Shown here piece by piece: positions 54,724-63,962 of a stretch of 64,000 nt of DNA. The first letter of the stretch is position 1, and every line of letters starts with the position of its first letter. The notes beneath the pieces are model-generated. The model saw only the letters and a program-made list of their open reading frames with translations. It did not search any database and was not told where the DNA came from. A program made the position numbers and the translations under genes. This DNA comes from Sphingopyxis sp. FD7 (GTDB taxonomy: Bacteria > Pseudomonadota > Alphaproteobacteria > Sphingomonadales > Sphingomonadaceae): contig NZ_AP017898.1 in assembly GCF_003609835.1 (NCBI RefSeq), positions 248,001 through 312,000 of the forward strand, given 5' to 3'.

Positions 54724-55202
54724 CCGACAGGCTGAAAAACTGGTGGGCGGGATTGTCGGGGCGCGAACGCTGGCTGGTCGGCATCGCCGCGGTGCTGGCG
54801 CTGGGCGTGCTCGGTTGGGGAATCGCGCGGCCCGCGGTGGCCGCCTTCATCGACCTGGAAAGCCGCCACCGTGCCGCGATCGAGCGCGAGGGGCGCGTTG
54901 CGGCGAAGGTCGCGTTGCTCGGCGCGCGGCCCGCGAAATCGGTCGCGGCGGGCGTCGACGCGGGCGCCATCGACCAGTTTCTTCAGCAGTCGGCGGGCGA
55001 GATCGGGCTGACGCTCGACCGCAACGAAGCACGCGGCGCCAATCAGGCGACGATTGCGATCGCGACAGCGAAGGCGCCGGTGCTCACCGACTGGCTCGCC
55101 GCGCTCGAAGCGCAGGGCTTCATCATCGACCAACTGACGATCACCCCCGCCGCCGACGGCACCGTCGGGATGACGGCGGAACTCCGAAAGGGCGGACGAT
55201 GA
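54720..55202 (+). CDS. gspM: Type II secretion protein GspM
   Basis: 160 residues. A short cytoplasmic start (MTDRLKNWWAGLSGRERWL) leads to one membrane helix (about 20-40) and a periplasmic ferredoxin-like domain (LTLDRNEARGANQATIAIA, WLAALEAQGFIIDQLTI). It partners GspL in the inner membrane. The ATG overlaps the gspL stop. Confidence 0.9.
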   Translation: MTDRLKNWWAGLSGRERWLVGIAAVLALGVLGWGIARPAVAAFIDLESRHRAAIEREGRVAAKVALLGARPAKSVAAGVDAGAIDQFLQQSAGEIGLTLDRNEARGANQATIAIATAKAPVLTDWLAALEAQGFIIDQLTITPAADGTVGMTAELRKGGR

Positions 55203-55915
55203 GCGCGCGGCGGCGCTGGATCGTCGCGGCGGCGCTGCTTGCGCTCGTCCTGCTTGTCGCGACCTTTCCGATGCGCCTCGCGCTCGGCTGGTCGGGCGCG
55301 GATGATGCCGGCGTGTCGGCGCGCGCGGTGCGCGGGTCGGTGTGGTCGGCCGAGCTGGTCGACGCGCGGCTCGGCGCGCTGCCGCTCGGCACAGTGCGCG
55401 CCAGCCTGTCGCCGCTGGCCTTGCTCACCGGCGAAACCGAACTCGCCTTCGAACGCAGCGACGACCGGCTCGGCGCGCTCGCAGGAAGGCTGCACGGCAG
55501 CAGTCCGCGCGGCATATCGGACGTCAGCGGGACGAGCGCTATGGCGGGCGGGCTGGGCCTGATCCCGGTCGATACGATCCGCTTCGAGGGTGCGACAGTG
55601 CGGTTCGACGATGCGGGCAAATGCGCGCGCGCGAGCGGGCGGATTCAGCTGATGGTCGCCGCGCCGATCGCGGGGCTCGACCTGTCGCGCGGTCTTTCCG
55701 GGCCGCTGCGCTGCGCGAAGGGGCGCGCCGAGGCGGCGCTCGCCAGCCAGTCGGGGATGGAACGGCTGACGCTCGGCTTCGACGGCGGCGGCGCGTGGCG
55801 TGCGCGGCTGGCGATCAATGTCGACCGCGATCCCGCGATGGCCGCGGCACTCGCGGCGCTGGGCTTCCGCGCCGGGCCGGGCGGGTTCGTGCTGGCGACC
55901 TCGGGCCGGTTCTGA
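55199..55915 (+). CDS. gspN: Type II secretion protein GspN
   Basis: 238 residues. One N-terminal membrane helix (IVAAALLALVLLVATFPMRLAL) precedes a periplasmic beta-rich domain with GVSARAVRGSVWSAELVDARLGALPLG, the GspN signature, and two cysteines (KCARASG, LRCAKGR) that could form a disulfide. GspN is an accessory component. The ATG overlaps the gspM stop (ATGA). Confidence 0.88.
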   Translation: MSARRRWIVAAALLALVLLVATFPMRLALGWSGADDAGVSARAVRGSVWSAELVDARLGALPLGTVRASLSPLALLTGETELAFERSDDRLGALAGRLHGSSPRGISDVSGTSAMAGGLGLIPVDTIRFEGATVRFDDAGKCARASGRIQLMVAAPIAGLDLSRGLSGPLRCAKGRAEAALASQSGMERLTLGFDGGGAWRARLAINVDRDPAMAAALAALGFRAGPGGFVLATSGRF

Positions 55916-55916
55916 C

Positions 55917-56684
55917 GTGACGATCCTCGATGCCTTGCCCTTCGGCACGGGCATCCTGCTGGCCGGGCTGATCGGGCTGCTGCTGGGCAGTTTTATCGCG
56001 ACGCTGGTGCTGCGTTGGCCTGAGGGGCGCTCGCTGCTCGGGCGCTCGCAGTGCGACGGTTGCGGACGGGCGCTCGGCGTGCGCGATCTGGTGCCGATCC
56101 TGTCGGCGCTGTTGTCGCGCGGGCGGTGCCGGACGTGCGGGGCGAGGATCAACCCCTTTCATGGCCGGGTCGAGCTGGCATCGGCGCTGATCGGTGCGGC
56201 GGCGCTGGCGCTGTTGCCCGGCACGGCGGGCTGGCTCTGGGCGTTGTTCGGCTGGCTGCTGCTGCCGCTCGCGCTGCTCGATGCGCGGCATTTCTGGCTG
56301 CCCGACCGGCTGACGCTGTTGCTGGCGGTGACGGGGGTGTTGCTGGCGGGACCGATGCTCGGCACGTCGCTGGCCGATCGCTGGGTCGGCGCGCTGGTGG
56401 GCGGTGGCGCGCTGGCGCTGCTCGCGTGGCTTTACGCGCGTGCGCGCGGACGGGACGGCATGGGCGGCGGCGACCCCAAACTCGTCGCGGCGACCGGCGC
56501 GTGGCTCGGCTGGCAGGCCTTGCCGCTGATGCTGCTGCTTGCCAGCCTTGGCGGGATCGTCTGGGCGCTCGTCGTCCAGCGAAAAGGGGGCTCGCCGCTC
56601 GGCGAGCGGCGAGTCCCCTTCGGTGCATTTTTGTGCGGCGCGGCCTTTGTCGCGGTGCCTGTGTGGCCGTTTATTGCCCGATGA
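55917..56684 (+). CDS. gspO: Prepilin peptidase GspO (PilD-type)
   Basis: 255 residues, multi-pass membrane protein. The N-terminal zinc module has CDGCG and CRTCG. The aspartyl protease residues are in LLDARHFWLPD and GMGGGDPKL. It cleaves and N-methylates GspG-K, so the operon carries its own processing enzyme. GTG 55917 begins one base after the gspN stop. The last 14 bases overlap the end of pal on the other strand. Confidence 0.92.
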   Translation: MTILDALPFGTGILLAGLIGLLLGSFIATLVLRWPEGRSLLGRSQCDGCGRALGVRDLVPILSALLSRGRCRTCGARINPFHGRVELASALIGAAALALLPGTAGWLWALFGWLLLPLALLDARHFWLPDRLTLLLAVTGVLLAGPMLGTSLADRWVGALVGGGALALLAWLYARARGRDGMGGGDPKLVAATGAWLGWQALPLMLLLASLGGIVWALVVQRKGGSPLGERRVPFGAFLCGAAFVAVPVWPFIAR

Positions 56685-57183
56685 CGACGGTCACCGCACG
56701 GCGATTCTGCGCCCAGGCTTCTTCGGTCGAGCCGATCGCCGCCGGGCGTTCCTTGCCGTAGCTGATGACGCTGATGCGCGACGGATCGATGCCGAGCGAG
56801 GCGAGATAGTTTTTCGCGGCATTGGCGCGGCGCTCGCCGAGTGCGATATTATAATCGCGCGTGCCGCGTTCGTCGGCGTGGCCCTCCAGCGTGACGCGGA
56901 CGGCAGGATTGCGCTGCAGCCACTGCGCCTGGCTTTGCAGCGTCGCCTGATCCTGCGCATCGACATTATATTGGTCGAAATCGAAAAAGATGCGGTCGGA
57001 GGTGACATTGGCGACGAAGTCTTCCTGCGATCCCGGAACGACGCCGGTGCCCGTGTCGACGCCCGTATCGGTCCCGGTGCCTTCGGGCGCGGGGGGCAGC
57101 GTGTCCGGGGCCTTTTTTGCGCAGGCGCCAACAGCAAGCATGGTGATCGCCGCGATCATCGCGGTGCTTTTGCGTATCGTCAT
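56671..57183 (-). CDS. pal: Peptidoglycan-associated lipoprotein Pal
   Basis: 170 residues. Lipobox AVGAC after MTIRKSTAMIAAITML, then a linker rich in Gly/Thr/Asp and an OmpA-like domain (FFDFDQYNVDAQDQATL, LEGHADERGTRDYNIALGERRANAAKNYL quoted in part, ISYGKERPAA). It anchors the outer membrane to peptidoglycan and interacts with TolB and TolA. It is the last gene of the Tol-Pal operon here: the usual downstream cpoB/ybgF is replaced by convergent gspO. Confidence 0.95.
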   Translation of the reverse strand: MTIRKSTAMIAAITMLAVGACAKKAPDTLPPAPEGTGTDTGVDTGTGVVPGSQEDFVANVTSDRIFFDFDQYNVDAQDQATLQSQAQWLQRNPAVRVTLEGHADERGTRDYNIALGERRANAAKNYLASLGIDPSRISVISYGKERPAAIGSTEEAWAQNRRAVTVVIGQ

Positions 57184-57289
57184 GTCTTCTGTCCTCTTGT
57201 TCTGGTGGAGAAAAACCTTCGAGCGCGCATTTCCGCGCGGTCGCGACGCGAGTGTTGAACCCGATGGAGGCCCTTTGGTTCCGTGTTTG

Positions 57290-58657
57290 TCAAGGCAGCA
57301 CCGGGCCCCAGCTGGGGTCTGATCCGTCCTGCGGGGTCGGCAGGCGGCGCAGGTTCACGCCGGTCAGGTCGACCTGCCACAGGCTCGACTTGCCCTCGCG
57401 CCCCGGCGTGGTGCGAAAGAACTGGATGACGCGGCCGTTCGGCGACCAGGTCGGCGCCTCGTCCTGCCAGCTGTTCGTCAGCATCCGTACCCCGCCGCCC
57501 GATGGCGTCATCACGCCGATGCGGAACTCGCCGCCGCCCATGCGGGTGAAGGCAATGAGGTCGCCGCGCGGCGACCATTCGGGGGTGGCATAGCGTCCGC
57601 CGCCAAAACTGATCCGCTGCTGGTTCGATCCGTCGATGTTCATCACATAAAGCTGCTGACTGCCCGACCGATCGCTTTCAAAGACGATCTTGCGCCCGTC
57701 GGGCGAGAAGCTGCCGCCGACGTCGATGCCCGGCGCGGTGGTGAGCCGCACCGGCGTGCCGCCGTTCGCCGAAATGCGATAGATGTCGGTGTTGCCGCCG
57801 ACCGCCATCGAATAGAGAATCTGCGTCCCGTCGGGCGACCAGCGCGGCGCGAAGGTGGCGTTCGCGCTTTCGGTCACCAGCTTCTGCGTCCCCGACGCGA
57901 CGTCATAGATGAACACGCGGACGCGGTTGTTGAGGTAGGAGACGTAGACGATCTTCTTGTAATCGGGCGAGAAACGCGGGCTGATCGCGAGCGCCTGGCC
58001 GTTGGTGATGAAGCGGTGGTTGCCGCCATCCGAATCCATGATCGCGAGCCGCTTGATGCGGTTCCCCTTGGGCCCGCTTTCGGCGATATAGGCGACGCGG
58101 CTGTCGAAGAAGGGCGCTTCGCCCGACAGGCGCGAATAGATGGCGTCGGCGCATTTATGCGCGGCGCGGCGCCAGTCGGCGGGCTGAATCTCGAACCCCT
58201 TGCGCACCAGCTCGCTGCCCAGCGCGGTATCATAAAGGTAACAGCCGACGATCAGGCTGCCGTTCGACCCGGCATCGACGAAGCCGTGGACGACATTTTC
58301 GGCGCCGCGCGCCTGCCATTCGGCAAAGCGCGGCGCCTGCACCTCGGCGCGGGTGATCGCGCGGACGCCGTTCGGGCCGATCGGTTCAAACAGGCCGCTG
58401 CGTTCAAGGTCGGCGGCGATGACGTCGGCAAGCTGGCGGCCGAGAGCGTCGGTGCGCAGCCCTGCGACGGTCTGAACCGACGCGGTGGCGAAGGGCGGGA
58501 TGCCGACGACGGTGCGTTCCTGCGACAGCGTGCCCTCGATCGTCTCGCGCGGTTCGGTCTGCGTTACCGCGGGCGGCGTCGGCGCAGTCTGTTGCGCCAG
58601 CGTCGGCGCGCTGGTGAGCAGCAGGGCGAGTGACAGGCTGATCGGGCGGAGGAACAT
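57290..58657 (-). CDS. tolB: Tol-Pal system periplasmic protein TolB
   Basis: 455 residues with a signal peptide (MFLRPISLSLALLLTSAPTLAQQ). An N-terminal domain (LRTDALGRQLADVIAADLERSGLF) is followed by a six-bladed propeller of WD40-like PD repeats (RFSPDYKKIVYVSYLNN, RWSPDGTQILYSM, SFSPDGRKIVFESDRSG, EWSPRGDLIAFTR, TWSPNGRVIQFFR). The ATG follows GAGG, and the frame open further upstream runs inside tolA. Confidence 0.95.
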   Translation of the reverse strand: MFLRPISLSLALLLTSAPTLAQQTAPTPPAVTQTEPRETIEGTLSQERTVVGIPPFATASVQTVAGLRTDALGRQLADVIAADLERSGLFEPIGPNGVRAITRAEVQAPRFAEWQARGAENVVHGFVDAGSNGSLIVGCYLYDTALGSELVRKGFEIQPADWRRAAHKCADAIYSRLSGEAPFFDSRVAYIAESGPKGNRIKRLAIMDSDGGNHRFITNGQALAISPRFSPDYKKIVYVSYLNNRVRVFIYDVASGTQKLVTESANATFAPRWSPDGTQILYSMAVGGNTDIYRISANGGTPVRLTTAPGIDVGGSFSPDGRKIVFESDRSGSQQLYVMNIDGSNQQRISFGGGRYATPEWSPRGDLIAFTRMGGGEFRIGVMTPSGGGVRMLTNSWQDEAPTWSPNGRVIQFFRTTPGREGKSSLWQVDLTGVNLRRLPTPQDGSDPSWGPVLP

Positions 58658-58662
58658 GGTGC

Positions 58663-59481
58663 TTACCTCTTGATGAAATCGAGCGTGTAATTCTGCCAGA
58701 AGTCGTAATTTTCTTCGGGCAGGTCGAAGGGCGCGGCAAGTTCGACCGCGCGTTTGGCGCATTCCTGGTGCCGCTGGACCTGGAAACGGTTGCTGTCATT
58801 CTCGCCGGTCGTGGTGACGCTGGTAAAGCCCGCAAGCGCGCCCGATTGGGTCAGGCGGAACTTCACGACGGTCTTGAGCTGATCGACATCGACCCCCGAC
58901 ACGCGGCAGCCGTTCCAGCGGGGGGCGACCGCGGCCTTGATGCTGACGTCGATCGACCGGCGCACTTCGGCCGCGGTTGCGGCGGCGGGGGCTCCCTTGC
59001 TCGATGGCGATTTGGGCTGCGATTTCGACAGACCCTCGGCGATGCCGTCGAGGCGGCCGGTCGGACGCGCAGCGCGATCGCTGGCGGGTGCCTTGGGTGA
59101 AGCCTTGGGCGGCGCCTTCTTGGCGGCGGGGGGCTGTTTCGGCGGCGCCGCCTTGGGGCGCGCGACCGGTTTGGGGGTCGGTGCGGGCGTCGGGCGCACG
59201 ACGGGTTCGGGCAGCGGCGGCGCGGGCATCGGATCGGGCGCGGCGATGTCGACCATATCCTCTTCGCCCAGCCGCGCGGCGGGGGGCGTATCGGCGATCA
59301 CCGGCGCGGTCGATTGCACCGCGGTCTCGGCGATCAGGTCGACCTCCATCGGCGGATTGTCGAAGCGGCGCTCGCCCGCGGTCCACTGGACCGAGAGCAG
59401 GCCGATGACGACGATATGCGCCGCCACCGCGATGGCAAAGCCGCGTCTTTCATTCCCCCGATTTGCGCCTGCCTCGGCCAT
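58663..59481 (-). CDS. tolA: Tol-Pal system protein TolA (TonB-like C-terminus)
   Basis: 272 residues. One membrane helix (about 15-33) is followed by a long Pro/Ala/Lys-rich periplasmic stretch (about 75-160) and a C-terminal domain of TolA/TonB type (RWNGCRVSGVDVDQLKTVVKFRL, RHQECAKRAVELAAPFDLP) with two cysteines. It transmits energy from TolQR to Pal. The gap to tolB is only five bases. Confidence 0.88.
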   Translation of the reverse strand: MAEAGANRGNERRGFAIAVAAHIVVIGLLSVQWTAGERRFDNPPMEVDLIAETAVQSTAPVIADTPPAARLGEEDMVDIAAPDPMPAPPLPEPVVRPTPAPTPKPVARPKAAPPKQPPAAKKAPPKASPKAPASDRAARPTGRLDGIAEGLSKSQPKSPSSKGAPAAATAAEVRRSIDVSIKAAVAPRWNGCRVSGVDVDQLKTVVKFRLTQSGALAGFTSVTTTGENDSNRFQVQRHQECAKRAVELAAPFDLPEENYDFWQNYTLDFIKR

Positions 59482-59490
59482 GGTCGCAGC

Positions 59491-60015
59491 CTATTGCCCG
59501 CTATCTGAACCGTCGGTGAGCGCCGGATCGGTTGTGCGCGGCCCGGCGGTCTCCGATGCCTCGGCCCCCGTCGTCACCAGCGCGATGCGCGTCAGCCCGG
59601 CGCGGTTGAGTTCGCCCATCACGCGCATCACGCGGCCATAGTCGAGCCCCTTGTCGGCGCGCAGCATGATCTGGCGCGGCGGGTCCTCGCCCTCGTTCGC
59701 GCGCGCGATCGCGTCGAGCCGCGCGGGAAGCTCGGCCTCTGGCACCACTTCATCGCCGATATAGAGCGTGTCGTCGGCACCCACCGACAGCTGCACCGGC
59801 TCCTGCTCCTCGGTCTCGACCGGCTTGGCGCGGCTTTCGGGCAGGTCGATCGGGACGGCGGAGGCGAGCAAAGGCGCGGTAATCATGAAGATGATCAGCA
59901 GCACGAGCATCACGTCGACGAGCGGCGTGACGTTGATTTCCGACATCGGCGCGCGGCGATGGCCGCGCCTGCGCCGGGCGCCGGCGCCCGCGCCCGAAGG
60001 TCCGGTCATCGCCAT
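59491..60015 (-). CDS. tolR: Tol-Pal system protein TolR (ExbD family)
   Basis: 174 residues. The conserved MSEINVTPLVDVMLVLLIIF with the membrane aspartate is preceded by a basic arginine-rich tail; the periplasmic domain includes LRADKGLDYGRVMRVMGELNRAG. A C-terminal Thr/Asp/Gly tail is extra. Its start overlaps the tolQ stop by one base. Confidence 0.93.
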   Translation of the reverse strand: MAMTGPSGAGAGARRRRGHRRAPMSEINVTPLVDVMLVLLIIFMITAPLLASAVPIDLPESRAKPVETEEQEPVQLSVGADDTLYIGDEVVPEAELPARLDAIARANEGEDPPRQIMLRADKGLDYGRVMRVMGELNRAGLTRIALVTTGAEASETAGPRTTDPALTDGSDSGQ

Positions 60016-60713
60016 CAGGCCTCGACCTCCAGTTCGCGGCTGAATGTCGCGTGCAGCCCGTCAGCGAAGCGGCCGAGCCGCGATTCGAGCCGGTTCAGCC
60101 GCTGCGAAAAGGCGTTGTAGGCGATCACCGCGGGGATGGCGGCGAACAGGCCGATCGCGGTCGCGAACAGCGCCTCGGCGATGCCCGGCGCGACGACGGC
60201 GAGGCTGCTGTTGTTTTCCGCCGCGATCGCCGTGAAGCTGCGCATGATGCCCCAGACGGTGCCGAACAGCCCGACGAAGGGCGCGACCGAACCGATGGTC
60301 GCGAGCGTGCCGATCTTCTCCGCAAGCCGGTCGACCTCACCCGCGATCGCGCTGTTCATCGCAATGCCCAGCCGTTCGCGCGTGCCGTCGCGGTCGATCA
60401 GCTTGCCCTTGGTCGAGCGGCGCCATTCGCTGATCCCCGCGCTCAGCACCTTGGCGCTCGGCAGTTCCTCGGCGCCATTCTTGTCAAAGAAACGGTCGAT
60501 ATTGTCGGCGCGCCAGAAATCGCGCTCGAACCGCTCCGACGCGCGCATCAGCTTGCCGACGCCGCGGCCGTGGGAAAAGATCACCGCCCAGACATAGATG
60601 GAGGCGGCGAGCAGGCCGATCATCACCGCCTTGACGATGATGTCCGCCTGAAGGAACAGCGCGACGGGGGACAGGGTGGCCGCATCGGCGGCCAGCGAGA
60701 TATTGTCTAGCAA
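60015..60713 (-). CDS. tolQ: Tol-Pal system protein TolQ (MotA/TolQ/ExbB family)
   Basis: 232 residues with three membrane segments. Signature GSVAPFVGLFGTVWGIMRSF and AEALFATAIGLFAAIPAVIAYN. It forms the proton channel with TolR. The start appears to be TTG 60713, which overlaps the end of ybgC by seven bases; GGAGA lies about ten bases upstream. I see no ATG that would keep the N-terminus LDNISLAADAATLSPV. Confidence 0.93.
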   Translation of the reverse strand: MLDNISLAADAATLSPVALFLQADIIVKAVMIGLLAASIYVWAVIFSHGRGVGKLMRASERFERDFWRADNIDRFFDKNGAEELPSAKVLSAGISEWRRSTKGKLIDRDGTRERLGIAMNSAIAGEVDRLAEKIGTLATIGSVAPFVGLFGTVWGIMRSFTAIAAENNSSLAVVAPGIAEALFATAIGLFAAIPAVIAYNAFSQRLNRLESRLGRFADGLHATFSRELEVEA

Positions 60714-61186
60714 GGGATATTGTCTCCATTCATGATCGCGGTGAAGCGCTGCACCCAGTCGGCGGGCTGGCGCCGCGGCCGACCGCCGGGGGCCAGAAAG
60801 GCTGCCGTGACCTGCCCGTCGGTCAATGTCTCGCCGCTTAACGTGTCATTTGTGCGAAGGATGCGCTGGGCGATCACCACGCTCGCGCCGCGCACGGCTT
60901 TGACGGTGCTGACGACGAGCAGATCGTCGTCGAGCTTTGCGGGGCTGCGGTATTTGATCGAAAGGTCGGTGACCGCCCACGCGCCTTCGCCGCCCTCCAT
61001 CGCCGCGCGCTGGTCGATGCCCGCGAGGCGCAGCATGTCCGATCGTGCGCGCTCCATATAGCGCAGATAATTGGCGTGATAGACGATGCCGCTGAGGTCG
61101 GTGTCCTCGAAATAGACACGCGCCCGATAATGATGTTCGGTCCCGACGAAGGCGCCGGGGACGAAGGGGGGTGGGGCATTTACCAT
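60707..61186 (-). CDS. ybgC: Tol-Pal system acyl-CoA thioesterase YbgC
   Basis: 159 residues, hotdog fold, with YFEDTDLSGIVYHANYLRYMERARSDML carrying the catalytic aspartate. It hydrolyses acyl-CoA at the inner membrane and is the usual first gene of the Tol-Pal operon. ATG 61186 gives the family length; ATG 61231 would add 15 residues and cannot be excluded. Confidence 0.9.
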   Translation of the reverse strand: MVNAPPPFVPGAFVGTEHHYRARVYFEDTDLSGIVYHANYLRYMERARSDMLRLAGIDQRAAMEGGEGAWAVTDLSIKYRSPAKLDDDLLVVSTVKAVRGASVVIAQRILRTNDTLSGETLTDGQVTAAFLAPGGRPRRQPADWVQRFTAIMNGDNIPC

Positions 61187-61332
61187 CGTTTCGACCGATA
61201 GCCGCGCTTCGACTCGTCGCAAAGCCCTCATAAACGGCTCGTCGCAGATGAGCGCCGTTTGGTGGGAGATGATGGCGGAAATCCTCTACATTCCCGCGTG
61301 TTTCGTGCCCCTGCCGTCGCAGGGGCGCAGAG

Positions 61333-62349
61333 TCATTTGTCGAACAGCCCGTCCTGCGCTCCCGCGGGCGGATTGAGCCCCAGATGCTTCCACGCGCTTG
61401 CGTTGAGCGTCCGCCCGCGCGCGGTGCGGGCGATCAGGCCGATTTGCAGCAAATATGGCTCGATCACATCCTCGATCGTGTCGCGCGGCTCCGAAAGCCC
61501 CGCCGCAAGCGTTTCGACGCCCACGGGGCCTCCGCGATAAATGTCTGCGATCATAAGGAGATAGCGCCGATCCATCGCGTCGAGGCCCAGCGCGTCCACT
61601 TCGAGGCGGCTGAGCGCCGCATCGGCGGCGCGTGCATCGACGACCTCGTGCCCTGCGACGCTCGCAAAGTCGCGCACGCGGCGGAGCAGCCGCCCGGCGA
61701 TGCGCGGCGTTCCGCGCGACCGCCGCGCGATTTCGAGCGCGCCGTCGGGCGCGATCGGCAATGACAACAGGCGCGCGGCGCGGCCGATCACCTGTTCGAG
61801 CTCGGCATGGGTGTAAAAGTTCAATCGCACCGGAATGCCGAAGCGATCGCGCAGCGGTGTCGTGAGCAGCCCCTGCCGCGTCGTCGCGCCGACGAGGGTG
61901 AATCGAGGCAGGTCGATACGAACCGAGCGCGCCGACGGCCCTTCGCCGATCATGATGTCGAGCGCGCGGTCCTCCATCGCGGGATAAAGGATTTCCTCGA
62001 CCGCGGGCGACAGGCGGTGGATCTCGTCGATGAACAGGACGTCGCCGTCCTCCAGATTGGTGAGCAGCGCGGCAAGGTCGCCCGCCTTGGCAATCACGGG
62101 CCCGCTGGTCGAACGGAAGCCGACGCCAAGCTCGCGCGCGACGATCTGCGCCAGCGTCGTCTTGCCCAGCCCCGGCGGGCCGAAGAAAAGCACATGGTCG
62201 AGCGCATCGCCGCGCGCCTTCGCCGCCTCGATAAAGATGCGCAGATTCTCGCGCGCCGCCGCCTGGCCGACGAACTCGGCAAGCGTCCTGGGCCGCAGCG
62301 CCGCGTCGGCGTCCTCGGGGGTGCGGATGGGGGTGGTGAGGTCGGTCAC
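61333..62349 (-). CDS. ruvB: Holliday junction branch migration ATPase RuvB
   Basis: 338 residues. AAA+ motor with Walker [18 protein letters not shown], Walker [12 protein letters not shown], sensor [20 protein letters not shown] and C-terminal winged helix ([17 protein letters not shown]). It drives branch migration with RuvA. The ATG overlaps the ruvA stop by four bases (ATGA). Confidence 0.97.
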   Translation of the reverse strand: MTDLTTPIRTPEDADAALRPRTLAEFVGQAAARENLRIFIEAAKARGDALDHVLFFGPPGLGKTTLAQIVARELGVGFRSTSGPVIAKAGDLAALLTNLEDGDVLFIDEIHRLSPAVEEILYPAMEDRALDIMIGEGPSARSVRIDLPRFTLVGATTRQGLLTTPLRDRFGIPVRLNFYTHAELEQVIGRAARLLSLPIAPDGALEIARRSRGTPRIAGRLLRRVRDFASVAGHEVVDARAADAALSRLEVDALGLDAMDRRYLLMIADIYRGGPVGVETLAAGLSEPRDTIEDVIEPYLLQIGLIARTARGRTLNASAWKHLGLNPPAGAQDGLFDK

Positions 62350-62945
62350 TTCGCCGCCTTCTTCAGCGCCGCGCGCACCAGCGCGTCGAGCCCCGCCCCG
62401 GCGCCCAGTTCCTCGTTCGCCGCCGCGACCGCTGCACTTGCTTCGCCGGGCTTGAAGCCGAGGCCGGTGAGCGCGGCGACGGCATCACCAAGCGGGCCGG
62501 GGGCGGCCGACAGGGCAGGGCCGCCGCCTGCGATTCCGCCGAGCGTTCCCGCCTTGTCCTTCAGCTCGTGCGCGATGCGCTGCGCCAGCTTCGGCCCGAC
62601 GCCGTTCGCGCGCGCGATCATCGCGCTGTCGCCGCTCGCGAGCGCGCGTTGCAAATCGGCGACTTCGAGCGCCGAGAGGATCGCGAGCGCGACCTTGGCG
62701 CCGACGCCCTGGACGCTGGTGAGCAGGCGGAACCAGTCGCGTTCCTCGGCCTTGGCAAAGCCCAGGAGGCGCAGGAAATCCTCGCCGACGAGCATTTCGG
62801 TGTGGATGGTGACCTCGCCGCCGGTGGGGCCAAGCGCGTCCAGGGTGCGCGCCGACGCCTCGACCAGATAGCCGACGCCGCCGACGTCGATCACCGCATG
62901 GCCTGCGCCGCTGCTGTCGAGCCGTCCGGTGAGTTTCGCGATCAT
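62346..62945 (-). CDS. ruvA: Holliday junction DNA-binding protein RuvA
   Basis: 199 residues. N-terminal OB domain ([30 protein letters not shown], quoted in part), two helix-hairpin-helix motifs ([35 protein letters not shown]) and a C-terminal three-helix domain ([15 protein letters not shown]). ATG 62945 is the family start; the frame open to 62984 is not expected. Confidence 0.96.
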   Translation of the reverse strand: MIAKLTGRLDSSGAGHAVIDVGGVGYLVEASARTLDALGPTGGEVTIHTEMLVGEDFLRLLGFAKAEERDWFRLLTSVQGVGAKVALAILSALEVADLQRALASGDSAMIARANGVGPKLAQRIAHELKDKAGTLGGIAGGGPALSAAPGPLGDAVAALTGLGFKPGEASAAVAAANEELGAGAGLDALVRAALKKAAK

Positions 62946-63455
62946 GGCGCCTGCGTAGCGCGAGGAGAACGAAAAGGGAATCAATTTCCCTCTTTGTCAA
63001 AGTCACTCTGATTTCGTCAGACCGCACCTGATCCGGGACGGCCAATGTCTGGACGCGACCGGTTGCGGACGGTTCCTCTCCCCTCCCGCTTGCGGGAGGG
63101 GTCGGGGGTGGGCAGCGACGGTGCGGTAGCCCACCCCGCTGCGACTAACGAGCAAGCTCGCAAGTCTCGCTGCCCCTCCCGCAAGCGGGAGGGGAGAAAG
63201 TCAACATCCGCTTCCCACCCCAAAGCGGCCACCAAAAAAGCTGTCCTACATGGCCCGGCTGTGCCAGCCTTCATCCGGGCTCTTTCAAAATGTCGACAAA
63301 TCGCTCGCAGCCCGGCGTGGGAACAGGAGCGTAAATCGCGCGCGACCTGCGCCGGGCGCGGTCAATCGGCCGCCGCACAAGGCTGACCTTTCCTGACCTT
63401 TGGACCGATTGCGCCGGGCCGCGCCGACCGCGTCGCACCCCGAAGCCGCCATTTC
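62946..63455. other. Intergenic region between ruvC and ruvA with repeat element
   Basis: This gap of 510 bases splits ruvC from ruvAB. It holds the R3 repeat (63080-63194) and no credible gene; the short open frames there translate the repeat. A minus-strand TTGACA (63000-62995) could be the -35 element of a separate ruvAB promoter, though no good -10 is visible. The stretch 63195-63455 shows nothing else I can name. Confidence 0.55.
63080..63194. repeat. Palindromic element, family R3 (copy B)
   Basis: Both ends are 22-base palindromes (63080-63101 and 63173-63194) of the form CCCCTCCCGC...GCGGGAGGGG, inverted to each other. The right interior (CCGCTGCGACTAACG to CAAGTCTCGCTGCC) matches copy A at 7444-7593 closely. 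It lies between ruvC and ruvA. Confidence 0.8.
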
Positions 63456-63926
63456 TCAGCGCGTCCGATGGTTCGCGTGGCAGATCGCGACCGCCAGCGC
63501 ATCGGCGGCGTCCGCTCCCGCTACCTTCGCCCCCGGCAGCAGCACGCGCAGCATCGCCTGCACCTGCTCCTTCGCGGCGCCGCCGGTGCCGACGATCGCT
63601 TTCTTGACGAGGCGCGGAGCATATTCGGTGACGGGGAGTCCGCCGCGCGCGCAGGCGAGCAGCGCGACGCCGCGGGCGTGCGCGAGCTTCAAGGTCGATT
63701 GCGGATTGTCGTTGACGAACACCTCCTCGACCGCGGCGCAGCGGGGCGCATGATCGGCGATCACCGCCGCGAGCATCGTGTCGAGGTGCGCGAGCCGGTC
63801 GGGAAGCGGCGCCTTGGCGTCGGTCTTGAGCTGGCCGTTGGCGACATGGCCGATCCGGCTGCCCTCGACGCGGATCACGCCCCAGCCGGTGCAGCTCAAA
63901 GAGGGGTCGAGGCCGAGGATGATCAT
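63456..63926 (-). CDS. ruvC: Holliday junction resolvase RuvC
   Basis: 156 residues. The acidic catalytic residues are visible in [29 protein letters not shown] and [16 protein letters not shown]. It cuts Holliday junctions bound by RuvAB. ATG 63926 is nine bases after GGAGG (63940-63936), which itself is part of a stem-loop. In this genome ruvC is separated from ruvAB by a repeat-bearing gap. Confidence 0.96.
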   Translation of the reverse strand: MIILGLDPSLSCTGWGVIRVEGSRIGHVANGQLKTDAKAPLPDRLAHLDTMLAAVIADHAPRCAAVEEVFVNDNPQSTLKLAHARGVALLACARGGLPVTEYAPRLVKKAIVGTGGAAKEQVQAMLRVLLPGAKVAGADAADALAVAICHANHRTR

Positions 63927-63935
63927 ATTTTCGAT

Positions 63936-63962
63936 CCTCCCCATCGACTTGCGATGGGGAGG
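63936..63962. repeat. Stem-loop repeat overlapping the ruvC ribosome binding site
   Basis: CCTCCCCATCG and its complement (63936-63946 and 63952-63962) pair perfectly around a 5-base loop. A second stem follows at 63966-63982 (CAGTCCC-GCA-GGGACTG). In the minus-strand mRNA the GGAGG of ruvC lies in the first stem. Confidence 0.7.

Noticed and set aside
63017-63274. Minus-strand 85-codon frame between ruvC and ruvA
   Set aside because: It is translated mainly from the R3 repeat and has no start signal or protein-like composition.
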